Shown here: positions 1-15,049 of the stretch, piece by piece
Layout of the letters: each line of letters begins with the position of its first letter
Numbering within the stretch: the stretch's first letter is position 1
Made by a program: the position numbers and the translations under genes
DNA from: Burkholderia mayonis
GTDB taxonomy: Bacteria; Pseudomonadota; Gammaproteobacteria; Burkholderiales; Burkholderiaceae
DNA length: 64,000 nucleotides
Direction of reading: 5' to 3'
Assembly (NCBI RefSeq): GCF_001523745.2
Contig: NZ_CP013386.1
Location: forward strand, 2,480,001-2,544,000
Notes under the pieces: model-generated
Told to the model about the DNA's origin: nothing
The model's input: the letters and a program-made list of their open reading frames with translations, nothing else
The model's database searches: none

Positions 1-1205
1 GAATCGATCGCGCGCCGGATCGCGTCGCTGCCCTTCCAGTCCGCGCCCGGCTTCATCCGGACGTTGATCAGCTTCTGCGGGAACAGCGTGACGCCCTCGA
101 GCACCTGCGCGAGCGTCTTGCCGCTGCGCTTCAGCGCCGCGAGCACGAGGAGCGCCGACACGATCCCGTCGCCCGTCGAATGGCGATCGAGCGACAAGAT
201 ATGACCCGAGCCCTCGGCGCCCAGCTGCCAGCCGCGCTCGCGCAGCTGCTCGAGCACGTAGCGATCGCCGACCGCCGCCCGTACGAACTGCACGCCCGCT
301 TCTTTCAGCGCGACTTCGACGGCGAGATTCGTCATCAGCGTTCCCACCGCCCCCTTGACTTGACCGTTAGTTGCAATGCGATCCTTGACGAGCACATACA
401 GCAGCTCGTCGCCGTTGTATAGCCGGCCGGTATGATCGACGACGAGCAAACGGTCCGCATCGCCATCGAGCGCGATGCCGAGATCCGCGTGATTCGCCCG
501 CACCGCGCGCATCAGCGCGTCGGGCGCCGTCGCGCCGACGCCGTCATTGATGTTGAAGCCGTTCGGCGCGACGCCGATCGGAATCACGTCCGCCCCGAGC
601 TCGTGAAACACGTGCGGCGCGACCTGGTATGCAGCGCCGTGCGCGCAATCGACGACGAGCTTCATCCCACGCAGGTCGAACGCGGCCGGAAACGTGCTCT
701 TGCAGAACTCGATGTAGCGGCCGGCCGCGTCGTCGAGACGCCGCGCCTTGCCGAGCCCGTCCGACGGTGCGCAGTCGAGCGGCTTGTCGAGCCATGCTTC
801 GATCGCCGCCTCGGTTTCGTCCGGAAGCTTGTTGCCGTCCGCCGAGAAGAACTTGATGCCGTTGTCGTGATACGGGTTGTGCGACGCGCTGATCACGACG
901 CCCGCCGACAGCCGCAGCGCGCGCGTCAGATACGCGACACCCGGCGTCGGCATCGGGCCGGCAAGCATCACGTCGACGCCCGCCGCCGAAAAACCGGCCT
1001 CGAGCGCGGCTTCGAGCATGTAGCCGGACACCCGCGTATCCTTGCCGATCAGCACGGTCGGACGCGCGCCCGACGCAGCGCGCCCCGGTGCGCTCGCGAG
1101 CACCTTACCCGCCGCGTAGCCGAGCCGCAACACGAAATCGGGCGTGATCGGCGCCTCGCCGACCTTGCCGCGAATGCCATCCGTGCCGAAATAACGACGT
1201 CCCAT
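1..1205 (-). CDS. glmM: Phosphoglucosamine mutase (3' end cut by window edge)
   Basis: Interconverts glucosamine-6-phosphate and glucosamine-1-phosphate in UDP-GlcNAc synthesis for peptidoglycan and LPS. The start [13 protein letters not shown] is typical of GlmM, and an AAGGAGGAAGG ribosome site precedes the ATG at 1205. The phosphoserine loop [12 protein letters not shown] lies near residues 105-116, with the catalytic serine at about 108. About 401 of the usual ~450 residues are present; the C-terminal phosphate-binding domain lies outside the window. It begins 25 bases after the folP stop and is the last visible gene of the conserved rlmE-ftsH-folP-glmM order. The identity is secure. Confidence 0.97.
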   Translation of the reverse strand, partial: MGRRYFGTDGIRGKVGEAPITPDFVLRLGYAAGKVLASAPGRAASGARPTVLIGKDTRVSGYMLEAALEAGFSAAGVDVMLAGPMPTPGVAYLTRALRLSAGVVISASHNPYHDNGIKFFSADGNKLPDETEAAIEAWLDKPLDCAPSDGLGKARRLDDAAGRYIEFCKSTFPAAFDLRGMKLVVDCAHGAAYQVAPHVFHELGADVIPIGVAPNGFNINDGVGATAPDALMRAVRANHADLGIALDGDADRLLVVDHTGRLYNGDELLYVLVKDRIATNGQVKGAVGTLMTNLAVEVALKEAGVQFVRAAVGDRYVLEQLRERGWQLGAEGSGHILSLDRHSTGDGIVSALLVLAALKRSGKTLAQVLEGVTLFPQKLINVRMKPGADWKGSDAIRRAID

Positions 1206-1230
1206 GTAGAACCTTCCTCCTTGTTTCGAC

Positions 1231-2121
1231 TTATGCTAGCCGCGCGGCATCGCGCACGGCGCTCCATACTTTCAGTGCATCGACGGTCGCCGCGACGTCA
1301 TGCACGCGCACGATCGCCGCGCCCCGCTCGGCCGCGCAGACCGCCGCGGCAGCGCTCGCCGCAACGCGCTCGGGTGCCGGCTTGCCGATCAGCACGCCCA
1401 GCATCGATTTGCGCGACATGCCGGCAAGAATCGGATACGCGCGCCCATCGGGCCGGACGGGCGCCGTCTCCGGCAAATGCGCGAGCAGCGCATAGTTGTG
1501 TTCTATCACCGACTTGCCAAAACCGAACCCCGGATCGACGCTGATACGCCGAGGATCGACGCCTGCCCGCACGAGCGCATCGGCCCGCTCGGCGAGAAAC
1601 GCGCGCACGTCGGCAACGACGTCTCGATAGTCGGGCTCATGCACCTGCATCGTCTGCGGCTCGCCCAGCATATGCATCACGCAAAGGCCACACGCGCTGT
1701 CGCGCACGGCTTCGATCGCGCCCGGCTGGCGCAGGCCCCAGATATCGTTGATCAGATCGGCGCCCGCCGCGAGCGACGCGCGCATCACGGCCGGCTTGTA
1801 CGTGTCGATCGACAGTGGCACGTTCATGCCGCGCAGCGCCTCGACGAGCGGAATCACGCGCTCGAGTTCCTCGTCGAGCGGCACGGGCGGCGCGCCGGGG
1901 CGCGTCGATTCGCCGCCGATGTCGACGATATCGGCGCCTTCGGCGACCATCTGCTCCGCCTGCGCGAGTGCGGCGTCACGGGCAACGTAGCGGCCGCCGT
2001 CGGAGAACGAGTCGGGCGTGACGTTGAGAATGCCCATCACGAGCGGCCGCTCGAAGGTCAATGTGAAACGGCCGCATTGCAACGGTTCGGGAACGGAAAA
2101 AGCGGGATCGGGATTGGGCAC
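1231..2121 (-). CDS. folP: Dihydropteroate synthase
   Basis: Condenses p-aminobenzoate with hydroxymethyl-dihydropterin pyrophosphate in folate synthesis; it is the sulfonamide target. Visible family motifs are [25 protein letters not shown], the SIDTYKP strand, a DPGFGFGKS loop and GMSRKSMLG near the C-terminus, covering a complete TIM barrel. The frame is open up to a GTG at 2196, but that codon lies inside the stem of the ftsH terminator. I therefore place the start at the GTG at 2121 (296 residues), which leaves about 28 residues before MGILNV, close to the E. coli enzyme. The start is uncertain by a few codons. It lies between ftsH and glmM. Confidence 0.95.
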   Translation of the reverse strand: MPNPDPAFSVPEPLQCGRFTLTFERPLVMGILNVTPDSFSDGGRYVARDAALAQAEQMVAEGADIVDIGGESTRPGAPPVPLDEELERVIPLVEALRGMNVPLSIDTYKPAVMRASLAAGADLINDIWGLRQPGAIEAVRDSACGLCVMHMLGEPQTMQVHEPDYRDVVADVRAFLAERADALVRAGVDPRRISVDPGFGFGKSVIEHNYALLAHLPETAPVRPDGRAYPILAGMSRKSMLGVLIGKPAPERVAASAAAAVCAAERGAAIVRVHDVAATVDALKVWSAVRDAARLA

Positions 2122-2169
2122 GAGCGGAGCGTCGGATCGAACGCGATGGAAAAGCGCCAAACAAGAATG

Positions 2170-2204
2170 CAAAACGGGCCGGTGTGACAGCCACACCAGC
2201 CCGT
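2170..2204 (-). terminator. Rho-independent terminator after ftsH
   Basis: On the minus strand a 13-bp stem (2192-2204 with 2174-2186, one G-T wobble) closes a 5-nt loop and is followed by TTTT. It lies 20 bases after the ftsH stop, just before folP, so it probably attenuates read-through from ftsH into folP-glmM. Confidence 0.85.
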
Positions 2205-2223
2205 GAACGAAAGCCTTGATCGT

Positions 2224-4110
<1,887 letters not shown>

Positions 4111-4285
4111 AGCACCACTCCTTCACTCATAGACGAGCGCCTACATTTGCCTTGCGGCGCCCCTCAGGCATTCTAATCCAGTCCGCAGCCCCTCGCCATA
4201 AGGATTCGCTACCGCGCCGATAGGCGCGCGGCACGACTGGCAAGGGCTCCGGCGCATCCTGCCACGCCATGCCACTTCAGCGGGA

Positions 4286-4939
4286 TTACTTTAGATGCCG
4301 ACCCAAAATAAACGTTTCGGACGATTTGTCGCGGGAAGCTTTTGGCTTGCGCGGCGCCACCGTTTTAAATTGGTGCTTGAATTTCTCGACAATCTGGCTG
4401 TAGCCGCTGCCGTGAAAGCACTTGACTAAAAGGGCGCCATCCGGCTTCAGATGATTTTGCGCAAATTCGAGCGCCAGATCGCAGACATGCTCGATGCGCG
4501 CCGCATCCGCGACCGCCACGCCGGACAGGTTGGGGGCCATGTCGGAAATTACAAGGTCGACCGGGCGTCCGGCGAGCAATTCCTCCAATTGGTGCAGCAC
4601 GTCGTCCTCGCGGAAGTCGCCCTGGATGAAATGGACGTCGGCGATGGGCTCCATCGGCAGCATGTCGAGCGCGATGATCGTCCCGTCGATGCCACCCTCG
4701 CGCACCGTGTCGCGCCGCTTGCCCTGCGCGAGCTTGTTGCGCGCGTACTGGCTCCAGCTCCCCGGCGCCGCGCCCAGATCGACGATCACCTGGCCCGGAC
4801 GGATCAGCTTGTCCTGCTCGTCGATTTCCTTCAGCTTGTACGCCGCGCGCGCGCGATAGCCCTCCCGCTGCGCCATTTTGACGTACGGGTCGTTGATGTG
4901 GTCGTGCAACCAGGAATGGTTAAAGCGGTTCTTTGCCAT
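4286..4939 (-). CDS. rlmE: 23S rRNA (uridine-2'-O-)-methyltransferase
   Basis: Methylates the 2'-OH of U2552 in the A loop of 23S rRNA, a late step of 50S maturation. The 217 residues (E. coli 209) contain the SAM loop [14 protein letters not shown] and the K-D-K-E catalytic set: a lysine in AAYKLKEID, an aspartate in [10 protein letters not shown], a lysine in ALLVKCF and a glutamate in SSETFILG. It is encoded just upstream of ftsH and divergently from yhbY, as is common in proteobacteria. Confidence 0.97.
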   Translation of the reverse strand: MAKNRFNHSWLHDHINDPYVKMAQREGYRARAAYKLKEIDEQDKLIRPGQVIVDLGAAPGSWSQYARNKLAQGKRRDTVREGGIDGTIIALDMLPMEPIADVHFIQGDFREDDVLHQLEELLAGRPVDLVISDMAPNLSGVAVADAARIEHVCDLALEFAQNHLKPDGALLVKCFHGSGYSQIVEKFKHQFKTVAPRKPKASRDKSSETFILGRHLK

Positions 4940-5130
4940 GCGATGGAGAGATTACTGCCGATTGCTTCGTGAAGCCGCGCTTTTAGCGGATAATATGGCT
5001 CTTATTGGCGCGGCTTTCGGCCCCGATGGGCCCAAGCCGCGATTTTACGTGGTTTCGGCGCGCCGCCGCGGAAAAGCTTCACCGCTTGCCCGGTTGGTCC
5101 GCCTTAAATTGATTCGAATTCCTCATTCCG

Positions 5131-5685
5131 ATGCCCGCCCTTTCGCTTTCCCCCGCCGAGCGCTCCGCGCTGCGTTCCCAAGCCCATGCGCTCAAGCCCG
5201 TCGTGCTGATCGGCGCTGAAGGGCTCACCGACGCCGTGCTCGCCGAGATCAAGGTCCACCTCGCCGCTCACCAGTTGATCAAGATCCGCGTGTTCGGCGA
5301 CGAGCGCGACGAGCGCGTCGCGATCTACGACGAAATCTGCGACCGCCTGAGCGCCGCGCCGATCCAGCACATCGGCAAGCTGCTCGTGATCTGGAAGCCC
5401 GAGCAGGCCAAAGAGGCACCGCAGCGCGGCCGCCGCGGCGTGCCGAGCGCACGCGAAGCCGCCCGCGCGGGCGCTCGGCAAGCAGCCGACGACGACCGCG
5501 CCGCAAAGGGCCGCGCACCGCGCGTCGTCAAGGTGGTCAAGCAGTCGCCGGACAAGCCGGTGCGTCGGCCGAAGCCGCAACAGGTGCGCGTGCTCGGCAA
5601 CGAGCGCGTGACGGCGGGCGGCAACGTCAAGCGTGCGAAGAAGCGCCAGTCGAGCGCGAAGCGCCAGCACCAGAACGGTAAGTGA
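5131..5685 (+). CDS. yhbY: CRS1/YhbY-domain RNA-binding protein
   Basis: Residues 1-95 form a CRM (YhbY) domain: LSPAERSALRSQAHALKPVV, then the loop VLIGAEGLTDAV, then GKLLVIWKPE. In E. coli the protein associates with pre-50S particles. The remaining ~85 residues are an extra basic, Arg/Lys/Ala-rich tail that the ~97-residue E. coli protein lacks, probably a non-specific RNA-binding extension. It is divergent from rlmE, and both act in large-subunit assembly. Confidence 0.93.
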   Translation: MPALSLSPAERSALRSQAHALKPVVLIGAEGLTDAVLAEIKVHLAAHQLIKIRVFGDERDERVAIYDEICDRLSAAPIQHIGKLLVIWKPEQAKEAPQRGRRGVPSAREAARAGARQAADDDRAAKGRAPRVVKVVKQSPDKPVRRPKPQQVRVLGNERVTAGGNVKRAKKRQSSAKRQHQNGK

Positions 5686-5692
5686 TCATCGT

Positions 5693-5730
5693 CGGGCTTG
5701 TCGCGCCTGGTCGGCCGGCCAGCAAGCCCG
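5693..5730. terminator. Hairpin between convergent genes
   Basis: CGGGCTTG (5693-5700) pairs with CAAGCCCG (5723-5730), with an inner CTGG/CCAG helix. There is no T tract on either strand. It sits 7 bases after the yhbY stop and before the convergent 5765-6268 gene, so a transcription-end role is inferred. Confidence 0.5.
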
Positions 5731-5764
5731 CACGCCGAACGAAGCACGCAAGCGGCGCGCCGGC

Positions 5765-6268
5765 TCAGACGCGCCGCTCATCACCGAGCGGACTCGCGTC
5801 GCCCTTCCCCGGCAGCCGCCAGATCAGCCATACACCGAGCAGGCTCTCGATGAGGTAGAAGAAGCTCGACACGCCGTGCAGGAGCGCGAAGCGCCCCGCA
5901 TAGGCGGAATGGCCGACGTCGGTGCCCGCCTCGAGCGCCGCGACCCGCAGCGCGTTCATGAACGGCTGGAGCGCGAAATAGCCGATCAGCACGCAGCCGA
6001 GCATCGCCGCGAGCAACAAGCGCAGCGGCCGATAGGCGTCGTGGCCGCGCCGCACGAGCAGATTCGACAAGCCGATCAACAGCACGCCGCACACCGCGCC
6101 GATTGTCGCCTCGATGCTGAAGAGGCGCGCGGCGACGGAGCCGGCCGTCATCCGCTCGAGCGTCGCGAACAGCACCGGCGCGACCGCATAGCCGATCGTC
6201 AGCAGACTGCCGACCCAGACAGTCGCCAGCAGGCGAAACAGCCGGTGCGGCGCGGCGGAAGCAGCCAT
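5765..6268 (-). CDS. DUF4149-type integral membrane protein
   Basis: A 167-residue protein with four hydrophobic segments at about 8-28, 50-70, 85-105 and 130-152, separated by short charged loops. An early HRLFRLLATVWVGSLLTIGY stretch leads the first segment. Length, topology and position beside greA match small proteins annotated DUF4149 in beta-proteobacteria; their function is unknown. Its ATG overlaps the greA stop as ATGA, so the two are almost certainly translationally coupled. Confidence 0.8.
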   Translation of the reverse strand: MAASAAPHRLFRLLATVWVGSLLTIGYAVAPVLFATLERMTAGSVAARLFSIEATIGAVCGVLLIGLSNLLVRRGHDAYRPLRLLLAAMLGCVLIGYFALQPFMNALRVAALEAGTDVGHSAYAGRFALLHGVSSFFYLIESLLGVWLIWRLPGKGDASPLGDERRV

Positions 6269-6744
6269 CAGATGTACAGCACCGAAATGATCTCGTACTC
6301 GCGTACGCCACTCGGCGCCTGGACCGCCGCGACGTCGCCTTCGGACTTGCCGATCAGCGCGCGCGCAATCGGCGAGCTGACCGAGATCAGGCCGTGGTCG
6401 ATGTCGGCTTCGTCGTCGCCGACGATCTGGTACTTGACGGTGTTGCCCGTCTCGAGATCCTCGAGCTCGACCGTCGCGGCGAACACCACACGGCCGTCGG
6501 CGTCGACAGCGGTCGGATCGATGATCTGTGCGGCCGACAGCTTCGATTCGATTTCCGCGATACGACCCTCGATGAAGCCCTGTTTTTCCTTCGCGGCGTC
6601 GTATTCGGCGTTTTCGGACAAGTCACCCTGCGCACGCGCTTCGGCGATCGCGTTGATGACGGCCGGTCGCTCAACTGACTTGAGGCGCTGCAATTCGTCG
6701 CGCAGTTGATCTGCGCCACGCTTCGTCAACGGAATGGTGCTCAT
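6268..6744 (-). CDS. greA: Transcription elongation factor GreA
   Basis: Enters the secondary channel of RNA polymerase and stimulates cleavage of backtracked RNA. The length of 158 residues is standard. The N-terminal coiled coil carries the acidic tip [20 protein letters not shown] (about residues 40-60), and the C-terminal FKBP-like domain includes [14 protein letters not shown]. It follows the strong carB terminator, so it should have its own promoter in 6745-6771. Confidence 0.98.
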   Translation of the reverse strand: MSTIPLTKRGADQLRDELQRLKSVERPAVINAIAEARAQGDLSENAEYDAAKEKQGFIEGRIAEIESKLSAAQIIDPTAVDADGRVVFAATVELEDLETGNTVKYQIVGDDEADIDHGLISVSSPIARALIGKSEGDVAAVQAPSGVREYEIISVLYI

Positions 6745-6771
6745 AAACGATTCAATAGCTAATAACGGCTA

Positions 6772-6832
6772 TAAAAAAAATCACCGCGATTAAGCGCATT
6801 TCCGGAACATCGGAAACGCCGCTTAATCGCGG
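6772..6832 (-). terminator. Strong terminator after carB
   Basis: Minus-strand hairpin: CCGCGATTAAGCG (6820-6832) pairs with CGCTTAATCGCGG (6784-6796), and the stem continues through CGTTTCCG/CGGAAATG with one bulge. It is followed by eight T (6773-6780). It isolates the carA-lysE-carB unit from greA. Confidence 0.95.
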
Positions 6833-6862
6833 CACGTGTTGCTTCGACAGGTAACTGGAGGC

Positions 6863-10129
<3,267 letters not shown>

Positions 10130-10183
10130 GGCTCTTGGGATTCAAAAAATAATCGTTGATGCGCGATCGGCGGGCGGCGACGC

Positions 10184-10843
10184 TCAGCTCATCGTCGCGA
10201 GCGCGAGCTTCACGGAAAAGCCGACGAACAGGCCGCCCACGCCACCCGACGCGCTCGCCGCGAGCTTGCGGCGGCGGCGGAAATGGTCGGCGAGACGCGC
10301 ACCCGTGAAGATCAGCGTGCTCAGGTACAGGAAGCTCGCGAGCTGCGCGATCGCGCCCAGCACGACGAACGACAGCGCCGGATGCGCGTAGGCCGGATCG
10401 ACGAACTGGATGAAGAACGAGATGAAGAACAGGATCGCCTTCGGATTCAGGAGGCTCACGACGAGCGCCTTTCGGAACGGCCGCTCGCCGTCCACCGCGG
10501 GCGGCGCGTCGCCGCCCGCATCGGCGCGCCGGGCGAGTTTGCGCCATGCGCCGCGCAGCATGCCGACGCCGATGTACAGCAGGTACGCGGCGCCGCCGTA
10601 CTTGACGACCGAGAACAGCAGCGGGTTCGCCTTCAGCAGCGACGCGACGCCCGCGGCCGACAGCACCATCAGCACGGCGTCGCCGAGGAACACGCCGCAC
10701 GCGGCCCGATAGCCGGCCTTCACGCCGCGCTGCGCGGCAAGCGACAGCACGTACATCGAGTTCGGCCCGGGCAGCAGGATGATGAACACCACTCCGAACA
10801 CGTAGGTCCAGAGATCCGTGATGCCGAGTGCGTGACCGAACAT
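10184..10843 (-). CDS. LysE/RhtB-family amino-acid exporter
   Basis: A 219-residue membrane protein with the family opening: FGVVFIILLPGPNSMYVLSL at about 15-34, then GYRAACGVFLGDAVLM. Six hydrophobic segments are visible, with a hydrophilic loop near residues 115-130. Members export small amino acids or homoserine lactones; the substrate cannot be read here, although LeuE/RhtB-like is the nearest pattern I recall. AAGGAG precedes the ATG by 8 bases. It lies 33 bases after carA and 54 before carB, so it is cotranscribed with carbamoyl-phosphate synthase. Confidence 0.9.
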   Translation of the reverse strand: MFGHALGITDLWTYVFGVVFIILLPGPNSMYVLSLAAQRGVKAGYRAACGVFLGDAVLMVLSAAGVASLLKANPLLFSVVKYGGAAYLLYIGVGMLRGAWRKLARRADAGGDAPPAVDGERPFRKALVVSLLNPKAILFFISFFIQFVDPAYAHPALSFVVLGAIAQLASFLYLSTLIFTGARLADHFRRRRKLAASASGGVGGLFVGFSVKLALATMS

Positions 10844-10876
10844 GATGCGAGACTCCTTGATCGAAATGCGGCGGCG

Positions 10877-12022
10877 TCAGGCGCTGCGCGCCTTCGCCGC
10901 ATCCATCAGCGCGGTGAAGCGGTCGAACAGATAGCCGATGTCGTGCGGACCGGGCGACGCTTCCGGGTGGCCCTGGAAGCAGAACGCGGGCTTGTCGGTC
11001 AGCTCGAAGCCTTGCAGCGTGCCGTCGAACAGCGACACGTGCGTCGTGCGCGCGTTCGCGGGCAGCGAATCGGCGTCGACCGCGAAGCCGTGGTTCTGCG
11101 ACGTGATCACGACGCGGCCGTTCGCGAGATCCTTCACCGGATGGTTCGCGCCGTGGTGGCCCGTCTTCATCTTGAGCGTCTTCGCACCGACCGCGAGGCC
11201 CATGATCTGGTGGCCGAGGCAGATGCCGAAGGTCGGCACGCCGCGCTCGATGAATTCCTTCGTCGCGGCGATCGCGTAGTCGCACGGCTCCGGGTCGCCC
11301 GGGCCGTTCGACAGGAAGATGCCGTCCGGATTGAGCGCGAGCGCGTCGGCCGCGCTCGACTGCGCGGGCAGCACCGTCACGTGGCAGCCGCGCTCGGCGA
11401 GCATCCGCAGAATGTTGTACTTCACGCCGAAGTCGTACGCGACGACGCGGTAGCGGGGCGTCTCCTGCATCCCGTAGCCGCTGCCGAGGCGCCATTCGGT
11501 CTGCTTCCACTCGAACGGCTTCGTCGTCGACACGACCTTCGCGAGATCCATCCCTGCGAGGCCCGGGAACGAGCGCGCGAGCGCGATCGCCTTCGCTTCG
11601 TCGTCGGAGCCCGTCAGGATGCAGCCGTTTTGCGCGCCCTTGTCGCGCAGGATGCGGGTCAGCTTGCGGGTGTCGAGGCCCGCGATCGCGACGACGCCTT
11701 CGTCGCGCAGGTAATCGCCGAGCGAGCGCTCCATCCGGAAATTCGACGCGAGCGCGGGAAGATCGCGCACGACGAGGCCGGCGGCATGGACTTTCGTCGC
11801 TTCGACGTCTTCGGCGTTCACGCCGACGTTGCCGATGTGCGGATAGGTCAGCGTGACGATCTGGCGCGCATAGCTCGGATCCGTGAGGATTTCCTGATAG
11901 CCGGTGATCGCGGTGTTGAACACGACTTCGCCGATCGTATGGCCGGCCGCGCCGATCGAATAACCACGAAAGACCGTGCCGTCGGCGAGTGCGAGCAAAG
12001 CGGGAGAAAAAGACGGCAACAC
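10877..12022 (-). CDS. carA: Carbamoyl-phosphate synthase small (glutaminase) subunit
   Basis: Hydrolyses glutamine and passes ammonia to CarB. The N-terminal CPSase domain (about 1-190) is followed by a class I amidotransferase domain with nucleophile Cys268 in [11 protein letters not shown] and the His/Glu pair in [12 protein letters not shown]. The frame is open to a GTG at 12043, but AAGGAG lies 6 bases before the GTG at 12022. That gives [15 protein letters not shown] and 381 residues, close to the E. coli length, so I use this start. Confidence 0.97.
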   Translation of the reverse strand: MLPSFSPALLALADGTVFRGYSIGAAGHTIGEVVFNTAITGYQEILTDPSYARQIVTLTYPHIGNVGVNAEDVEATKVHAAGLVVRDLPALASNFRMERSLGDYLRDEGVVAIAGLDTRKLTRILRDKGAQNGCILTGSDDEAKAIALARSFPGLAGMDLAKVVSTTKPFEWKQTEWRLGSGYGMQETPRYRVVAYDFGVKYNILRMLAERGCHVTVLPAQSSAADALALNPDGIFLSNGPGDPEPCDYAIAATKEFIERGVPTFGICLGHQIMGLAVGAKTLKMKTGHHGANHPVKDLANGRVVITSQNHGFAVDADSLPANARTTHVSLFDGTLQGFELTDKPAFCFQGHPEASPGPHDIGYLFDRFTALMDAAKARSA

Positions 12023-12411
12023 GGGGGGCTCCTTGGGGGACACCCTTGCCGCCGACCTGTCTATCCTGCCGCGCGCTTGCGGGCCGCGTGATGCATCACG
12101 GCGCGCGTGGGCGCTTGCGCGCGCGGGCTTGCGGTCGAGCGCGAAACGGCGCGCGCGGGCGCGGGTTTCGCGGCATCGCCTGCGTCAAGCGGCGTGCGGC
12201 GGACGAACGGGATGAGGGAGGTAGGCGCTAGGGTGCGAGGTTGATTAGCACAAACTTTCAAATTATAGCGTGAAATTGGCCTTATCTTCAATCGATTAGC
12301 GCATGTCGTGCGGGCTCGCGCGTGCCCGGACGCCGGCGCGGCAGGCATCGCCCACGCCTTCGCCGACCGCGGCGAACCGGCGCGCGCCGCGCACGGCCCA
12401 CCCGCTCCGCG
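12023..12411. other. carA leader and promoter region
   Basis: Gap of 389 bases between carA and the AraC gene. It contains the carA promoter near 12262-12291 and a leader of about 230 nt, G+C rich near carA and A+T rich around the promoter. I see no convincing leader peptide or terminator hairpin. Confidence 0.6.
12262..12291 (-). promoter_or_regulatory. Predicted sigma-70 promoter for carA
   Basis: Minus strand TTGAAG (12286-12291), 18-nt spacer, perfect TATAAT (12262-12267), in the only A+T-rich stretch upstream of carA. The implied start near 12255 leaves a long untranslated leader. Confidence 0.75.
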
Positions 12412-13425
12412 TCACGCGGACCGCCGATATTCGTTGGGCGACATCACCTTCCACCGCCTGAACGCGCGCGCGAACGCGGACGGCTCCGAATAGCCGAGCC
12501 GCTCCGAGATCTCCGCGACGGTCAATGCCGTGGTCGCGAGCAGCGCTTCGGCCAGCGTTTCGCGAATCTCGTCGACGACCGTCTCGTAATCCGTCCCCTC
12601 GTCCGCGAGCCGCCGCCGCAACGTGCGCGCGCTCACGCCGAGTTCCGCCGCGAGCGCCGTCATCGTCGGGCCGCGCGCCGAATCGCCCGCGAGGTGCCGG
12701 CGCACGCGCCCGGCCCAGCCTTCGCTGCGACGGCGGCGTTCAAGCACGCGCCGGCATTCGTCTTCGCAAAGCCGCCGCGTCAGCGAGTTGCGCTGCGGCA
12801 GCTTCAGATCCAGACAGCGCGCGTCGACCGTCAACGCGTTTTCCGCCGCACCGAACTCGGGCGACGCGCCGAACAACGTTCGGAAGCGATCGGCATACGA
12901 CGGCGCCTCCATCTTGAGCGCAAGGCGCTTGACCGGCAAGTTCGCCGCATCGAGATCGAACTGCAGCGTGATCAATGCGGCCACGGTGATTTCGACCAGC
13001 ACGTCGCCCGGCAGGTCACGGTCGTCGATCACGAGCGTCGCGTCATCGCCGCGCGTGGTCGGCCGGATGTCGCAGAAGGTCGACGTCAACTGAAGGTAGC
13101 GCAGTCCAACCGACACGGCGTGGGCGAACGTCGCGCTGCTCAGGAGCGCGAATCCCCAGATTCCGTAAGCGGTCGCATGGTAGCGCCGGCCGACTTCAAC
13201 GCCGAGCGGAAAATCCGGCCCCAGAAACCGCATCAGATTGCGGACGATGCGCAACTCCTGTGCAGCAGCCACGGTGGCCTCCGGCCGATCGAGCAGCTCT
13301 GGCGCGACGCCGCTGCCATCCAGACACTGAAGTAAATCCAATCCTTGCTCGACGCCCACGTCCACCAGCACGCGCGTCGTGTTGACGGGGCGAACGAAAT
13401 CCCAGCGAGCGAGCTTGACGATCAA
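12412..13425 (-). CDS. AraC-family transcriptional regulator
   Basis: A 337-residue regulator. Residues ~20-210 resemble the arabinose-binding-type domain found in OruR/ArgR-like AraC proteins. The C-terminal ~100 residues are a two-HTH AraC domain: MTALAAELGVSARTLRRRL for the first helix-turn-helix, and LTVAEISERLGYSEPSAFAR, then FRRWKVMSPNEYRR, for the second. The start is TTG at 13425 with GAGG upstream. It is divergent from the 13778-14919 gene across ~350 bases, so that gene is its likeliest target. The effector is unknown. Confidence 0.93.
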   Translation of the reverse strand: MIVKLARWDFVRPVNTTRVLVDVGVEQGLDLLQCLDGSGVAPELLDRPEATVAAAQELRIVRNLMRFLGPDFPLGVEVGRRYHATAYGIWGFALLSSATFAHAVSVGLRYLQLTSTFCDIRPTTRGDDATLVIDDRDLPGDVLVEITVAALITLQFDLDAANLPVKRLALKMEAPSYADRFRTLFGASPEFGAAENALTVDARCLDLKLPQRNSLTRRLCEDECRRVLERRRRSEGWAGRVRRHLAGDSARGPTMTALAAELGVSARTLRRRLADEGTDYETVVDEIRETLAEALLATTALTVAEISERLGYSEPSAFARAFRRWKVMSPNEYRRSA

Positions 13426-13777
13426 GGTGGCCTCAAATGTCTAGAGCACGCCCAATATGCCATTATCCGATGTAACGCTCAATGCGATCTTTCCCGCACG
13501 GTCCGGGCCTCGACAACGGCCCAGAGGGCCGCCGCGCACCGTCGTTGCTCACGCCTCCTACAGCGTCGGCGCGGCCGACGGCAGGCGGCATATCGTGACG
13601 TGACGCCCGCGCGCCCTGCACATTTTCCGACACGACAAACAGCCGTGATTCGAGCTCGCTGACGCCCGGGAGACGCAAGCTGTGCCACGGCAGCCAACCA
13701 GTTCGTTGTGCAGCCAGCGGCAGCTCGGCGACAACTGAAATTTGAAGCAAATCGAAGACACAAGGAAAGGAGAAGAC
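13426..13777. other. Intergenic region between AraC regulator and divergent gene
   Basis: About 350 bases that must hold both promoters. A very strong ribosome site (AAGGAAAGGAG, 13763-13773) precedes the ATG at 13778. I find no clear inverted repeat. Confidence 0.5.
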
Positions 13778-14919
13778 ATGAGCACCGCCATCGACACGAG
13801 CGCCCCGCCGCGTCCGCGTTGCCCCCGATCGACAGCGCGCACCGTCACCGCGGCTGGCGCGGATTGCGCGGCTACGCGCTGGCCAAGGTGGCCACGCAGA
13901 TTCTGCGGCCCGTCGAGCCATCCGCGCGCCACGGCCTGCCCGCGCCGACGATCTTTCCGCCGGACGGCGGTGCGCGCCGGTTCGGCCTGATGCACTACGG
14001 CATCATGATCCCGGATCTGCCTGCGCCCCACCATTTCTTGGCCAGCGCGATCATCCTCGGCAGCGCGGGCATGCGCGTGTTCGACACCGATTTCGCGGCC
14101 GCGCCGGGCGACGGCCCGCTGCAGACCGCGACGCTCGTGCACGGCACGGCGGCCGCCGTCGATCGTCACTTCACGCGCTATTCGACCCCGCGCGACACGG
14201 AATGGCGCGCGGACGGCAGCCTGCTGCGCCTCGGCGAGGATATGGAGCTGAGCGGCCGCTATCCCGATTTCCGGCTGAAGAGCCGTCGTCAGGGCTTCGC
14301 GGTCGAGTTGTCGCTGACGGCCACGGGCGACGTCACATGGTTCGCGAAAGGCGTCTTCTATGAACACATCGCACTCGTCACCCGCTATCGGGGCACGATC
14401 GAGCAGGAAGGCGCCGCGACCGAGGTGTCGGGCCTCTGCACCTATGAATACGCGCGCGGCACCTCGCCGTATCTGCTCTACGACCGCTTCCTGCCGAAAG
14501 CCGCAAAGCTGCCCTGGGACGTGTTCAGCTATCAGGTGATCGATCTCGATGCCGATACACAGTTGCTGCTCGCGCACGTCCAGGTCGACGGCCATCCGGC
14601 GTTGACGAGCGCGTATCTGCGCATCGTCGGCCAATGCGCGCACCGGCTCGACGCCGATGTCCATTTCCGGGTGCTGAGCACGCAGGCGCAGCCGGCCGTC
14701 GCGCCGGACGGCTCCGAGATGCGGCTGCCCGAGACATTCGCGTGGCGCGTGCGCGACCGGCAAGGCCGCAATCTGTTCGCCATCGACGCGACGGTCGACA
14801 CGCCGATGCTGTTCGGCATCGGCACGGGCTACGTCGGCGGCTATCGCTGGGAAGGCGAGCGTGACGGACGGCCGGCGAGCGGGCGCGGATACATCGAGTA
14901 CGTCGACCAGCGCAGATGA
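13778..14919 (+). pseudogene. Conserved lipocalin-like protein (DUF6670-like); start out of frame
   Basis: About 380 residues, soluble and beta-rich, with FGLMHYGIMIPDLPAPHHF near the N-terminus and FGIGTGYVGGYRWEG near the C-terminus. It resembles proteins annotated DUF6670 (lipocalin/AttH-like hydratase fold); function unknown. The only good start, ATG 13778 behind AAGGAAAGGAG, is one frame away from the body. ATG 13778 reads MSTAIDTSAP and then diverges, while the body frame reads AASALPPIDSAHRHRG at the same place. One extra C in the CCCC run at 13803-13806 would join them into MSTAIDTSAPAASALPP. It is therefore a one-base frameshift, a sequencing error, or a gene that now uses a poor start such as TTG 13819. 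Confidence 0.7.
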
Positions 14920-15049
14920 AGCGCGCGACGCCGCCGACGCGCAGTCGCGGCCGCAGAAAGACAAGCGCGCGGCGTCTCGCACGCCTTTCGCCGCTCCGAT
15001 TCGGGCCGGTACGCCACTTCGCCCGCGACGCGCGCGGCTAACGCGCGCA

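Noticed and set aside
432-1544. A 370-residue plus-strand frame across glmM and folP
   Set aside because: It crosses two genuine minus-strand genes and has shadow composition.
2121-2196. An N-terminal extension of folP starting at GTG 2196
   Set aside because: The codon lies within the ftsH terminator stem, and the extra 25 residues have no family similarity.
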